From Blautia sp. XA-2221 (GTDB lineage: Bacteria; Bacillota; Clostridia; Lachnospirales; Lachnospiraceae): a stretch of 64,000 nucleotides of DNA. Below, piece after piece: positions 62,307-64,000 of the stretch. Made by a program: the position numbers and the translations under genes. The stretch lies in the NCBI RefSeq assembly GCF_028767025.1, contig NZ_JAJQXX010000010.1, forward strand, positions 44,745 to 108,744. The letters are read 5' to 3'. Position 1 is the first letter of the stretch; each line of letters begins with the position of its first letter. The notes beneath the pieces are model-generated. The model saw nothing but the letters and a program-made list of their open reading frames with translations, searched no databases and was not told the origin of the DNA.

Positions 62307-62723
62307 ATGGACAAAGTAAATGGAAAGCTGACAGTATTTTTTGAAGAGCCGTTTTGGGTGGGAATCTTTGAACGCATCGAAGATGGTAAACTATCTGTGG
62401 CAAAGGTAACATTTGGTGCAGAGCCAAAAGATTATGAAGTACAGGAATATATTCAAAAGTGCTATTTCAGTTTGAAATTCAGTCCGGTTGTTGAAACTGT
62501 TGTAAAGGATATCAAAAGAAATCCGAAACGGATGCAGCGGGAAGCAAAGAAGCAGATGCTGGAAATAGGCATTGGTACAAAATCGCAACAGGCGTTGAAA
62601 TTACAACAGGAACAGAACAAGCAGGAACGTAAAGAGAAAAGCCGCAAGAGAAAAGAGGCAGAAGAGCAGCGAATGTTTGAACTGAAACAGCGAAAGAAAA
62701 GAGAAAAGCATAAGGGACATTAA
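62307..62723 (+). CDS. yjdF: YjdF-family protein
   Basis: A 138-aa YjdF/DUF2992 protein. GKLTVFFEEPFWVGIFERIE, SVAKVTFGAEPKDYEVQEYI and the very basic, Lys/Gln/Glu-rich C-terminal half (about 85-138) are typical. Function is unknown; its riboswitch suggests a role in response to toxic flat aromatic amines. It lies in the mobile segment behind rlmD, so this response module may be horizontally spread. AGGAGGG RBS before ATG 62307. Confidence 0.9.
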   Translation: MDKVNGKLTVFFEEPFWVGIFERIEDGKLSVAKVTFGAEPKDYEVQEYIQKCYFSLKFSPVVETVVKDIKRNPKRMQREAKKQMLEIGIGTKSQQALKLQQEQNKQERKEKSRKRKEAEEQRMFELKQRKKREKHKGH

Positions 62724-62783
62724 AGTTCCTTGGGCTTTTACTCAAATCGTAAATTGTTGAATAAAGCTTTCGGGGGTGTTTCT

Positions 62784-62918
62784 ATGAAGAAAAAAGTACT
62801 TGCAATTATGTTAGTTGCTGTATCAATCATGTTGATTTCGGCGTGCGGAAAAAAAGAAAAACTGTACGAAATTCCTGATTTATCGCAGTATAAGACAGAT
62901 TATGTAGGAGATTCTTAG
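62784..62918 (+). pseudogene. Truncated lipoprotein gene at an element junction
   Basis: MKKKVLAIMLVAVSIMLISA then CGKKEKLYEIPDLSQYKTDY and VGDS, then stop. It has a clear lipoprotein signal (lipobox ISAC), and the mature start resembles DUF4825 proteins, which normally continue for over 100 residues. Similarity and AT-rich composition end at about 62,916, where GC-rich DNA begins, so an insertion or recombination cut the gene. Confidence 0.6.
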
Positions 62919-63660
62919 GTCAGTTTACAAGGAACTACACGCAGACCGTGAAACGGGCTGCTGACAACAAACGGCGCTATGCTCCCGGCTGGGTGCATAG
63001 CACCTGTTTGTTGCGGGGGTTTCCAAAGGGGGCAGCGCCCCATTTGGCACACGACTTTGCGGAGCAAAGTGTAGTGTGTTATACGCTCTGTCGGCGTTGC
63101 CCTGAAAATACCGTTGCCGCCGGGGAGGGCAAGGGCATTTGACGCGGCAGGAAAGCAGGGCTTTGTTTGGGGCTGGTAAGCCGGAAACAAAGGGCTGATT
63201 TCAGCAGCAGACAGGGCGTATTATGAAAGCCCCCGTCCCTCGTCCTCCGCCCCCGGCCTATGGGACAAAAAGTCCCAAAGCTCTGGACACCGTGACCAGA
63301 TGTGTGGCCACACTCCGGGAAAAGTAGCAGGACGGCAGGAAACCGTCAAGGCTGAAATGAATGGGCTGACGCCCGGCCTTGACCGTTCCCCGCCGCCCCG
63401 CTGGATGGGTGGACAAGGTGGCCAATCCCTAAAAGTGTTTGGCCGCACTCGTTCATTTTGGGGCCTTTCTTCTCCCAAAATTGAAATGGGCGGGAAAGCC
63501 CTAAAATGGCTTTCCCGCCTTGATTACCCATTAGCAAAGACGGGCGAGACTGTCAACGGCGGCGCTGAAAGCGCCGTTCATCTTGACCGTTGACTGGCTC
63601 GCCTGGCTTTGCTACTGCCCGTAAGAGATGGAAAAACAAGATGGAAAACAAGGTTAAAAA
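62916..63660. mobile_element. GC-rich element DNA without a convincing gene
   Basis: Base composition jumps from AT-rich to clearly GC-rich. The segment has short inverted pieces (for example GACTTTGCGGAGCAAAGT near 63052-63069) and phrases I associate with non-coding parts of Tn1549/Tn916-type elements of gut Firmicutes. A 97-codon frame at 63300-63593 exists but has no RBS and a low-complexity look, so I do not call it. Confidence 0.5.
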
Positions 63661-63663
63661 TGG

Positions 63664-63693
63664 TTGACAAGTCTATCGGATGTGTGTTATACT
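63664..63693 (+). promoter_or_regulatory. Promoter of the leader-controlled gene at the right edge
   Basis: TTGACA (63664-63669), 18 nt, TATACT (63688-63693). Confidence 0.8.
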
Positions 63694-63727
63694 GTGCGAC
63701 AGTTTGAGATTGGAAGGAGGCTTACGT

Positions 63728-63748
63728 GTGTTAATTTGTGTACGCTAA
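63728..63748 (+). CDS. Putative 6-aa leader peptide
   Basis: GTG start with AAGGAGG (63714-63720) 7 nt upstream, reading MLICVR then TAA. It lies before terminator-like hairpins, as leader peptides do in tet(M)-type transcriptional attenuation. Confidence 0.45.
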   Translation: MLICVR

Positions 63749-63773
63749 TAAGCAATAAAAAGTAGAAGTACCT

Positions 63774-63799
63774 TTCCACATGATGGTGGGCTTTTTTTG
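63774..63799 (+). terminator. Attenuator hairpin 1
   Basis: CCAC-ATGAT-GGTGG followed by GCTTTTTTT. Short stem but a strong T-run. Confidence 0.6.
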
Positions 63800-63882
63800 C
63801 GTGCGTATGCAAAGGAACACGTAGGTTTGACACGAGCAGTCTTTGAACTGTATCGTGGTGTTTTTTCGTGCTTTGTTGTTAT

Positions 63883-63922
63883 GCAGGCGTCTGCCCTCTC
63901 TGTGGGACAACGCCTGCTTTTT
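63883..63922 (+). terminator. Attenuator hairpin 2
   Basis: GCAGGCG (63883-63889) pairs with CGCCTGC (63911-63917), then TTTTTATT. It lies about 80 nt before the window end, still upstream of the next gene. Confidence 0.75.
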
Positions 63923-64000
63923 ATTGTTAGGGCAAGGCCCTGTTTTACATTGTGGAGTTTTTCGTTGTTCCGAAAAACGAAACTTTGAAAAACAAATAAA

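Larger units (their letters stand above)
63664..64000 (+). promoter_or_regulatory. Leader region resembling those of ribosomal-protection tetracycline resistance genes
   Basis: Promoter, tiny leader peptide, two terminator hairpins and an A-rich stretch ending at the window edge. From memory, this resembles the conserved upstream region of tet(W)/tet(O)/tet(32)-type genes in gut anaerobes. The coding sequence is outside the window, so the identity is an inference. Confidence 0.5.

Noticed and set aside
63300..63593. 97-codon ORF in GC-rich element DNA
   Set aside because: No RBS, low-complexity translation and overlap with several frames; more likely non-coding element DNA.
63797..63988. 63-codon ORF in the leader at the right edge
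   Set aside because: It runs through the strong terminator hairpin at 63883-63922 and has no RBS.

Overview
The window looks like chromosome of a low-to-mid GC Gram-positive gut anaerobe of the family Lachnospiraceae, most like Blautia or a close relative. The pointers are PolC, CodY, class III fructose-bisphosphatase, MutS2, YhaM, split purine enzymes (PurO plus a stand-alone AICAR transformylase), strong AGGAGG ribosome binding sites and TTGACA/TATAAT promoters. This is inference from gene content and style; no 16S gene is present.

Positions 1-30 kb are core housekeeping: hydrolase, malQ, thyA-folA, ilvE, ispG-polC, fbp, a PurF-like protein lacking the glutaminase cysteine, yifB-dprA-topA-codY, groES-groEL under a CIRCE operator, guaB, and a ZTP riboswitch that precedes purO and the AICAR transformylase. 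A tRNA-Gly lies at 30.6 kb. From 31 to 36 kb are a membrane Ser/Thr kinase with a secreted acidic partner, a HAD phosphatase, a CPBP protease and a MATE pump.

A small eroded region at 36.2-37.7 kb holds the best candidate for an undescribed system: a 31-aa membrane peptide gene and a convergent small RNA sharing a bidirectional terminator and direct repeats, the architecture of the Fst/par type I toxin-antitoxin family. A truncated GH31 glycosidase follows. From 37.9 to 45.1 kb are an iron alcohol dehydrogenase and a six-gene operon (NRAMP-like transporter, PxpB, PxpC, biotin carrier, biotin carboxylase, PxpA) that together could form a split biotin-dependent 5-oxoproline or lactam-degrading enzyme.

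From 45.2 to 60 kb are a thioredoxin pair, a B12-type radical SAM gene cluster with trmL, adenine deaminase, a two-component system, mutS2, an HtrA-like protein that has lost its catalytic triad, yhaM and rlmD. From about 60.1 kb the window enters mobile DNA: rlmD carries an unusual C-terminal tail, followed by tnpV, AT-rich accessory genes, a yjdF riboswitch and yjdF, a lipoprotein gene cut off at about 62,916, and then GC-rich DNA ending in a leader/attenuator region that resembles those in front of ribosomal-protection tetracycline resistance genes. The resistance gene itself would start just beyond the window.
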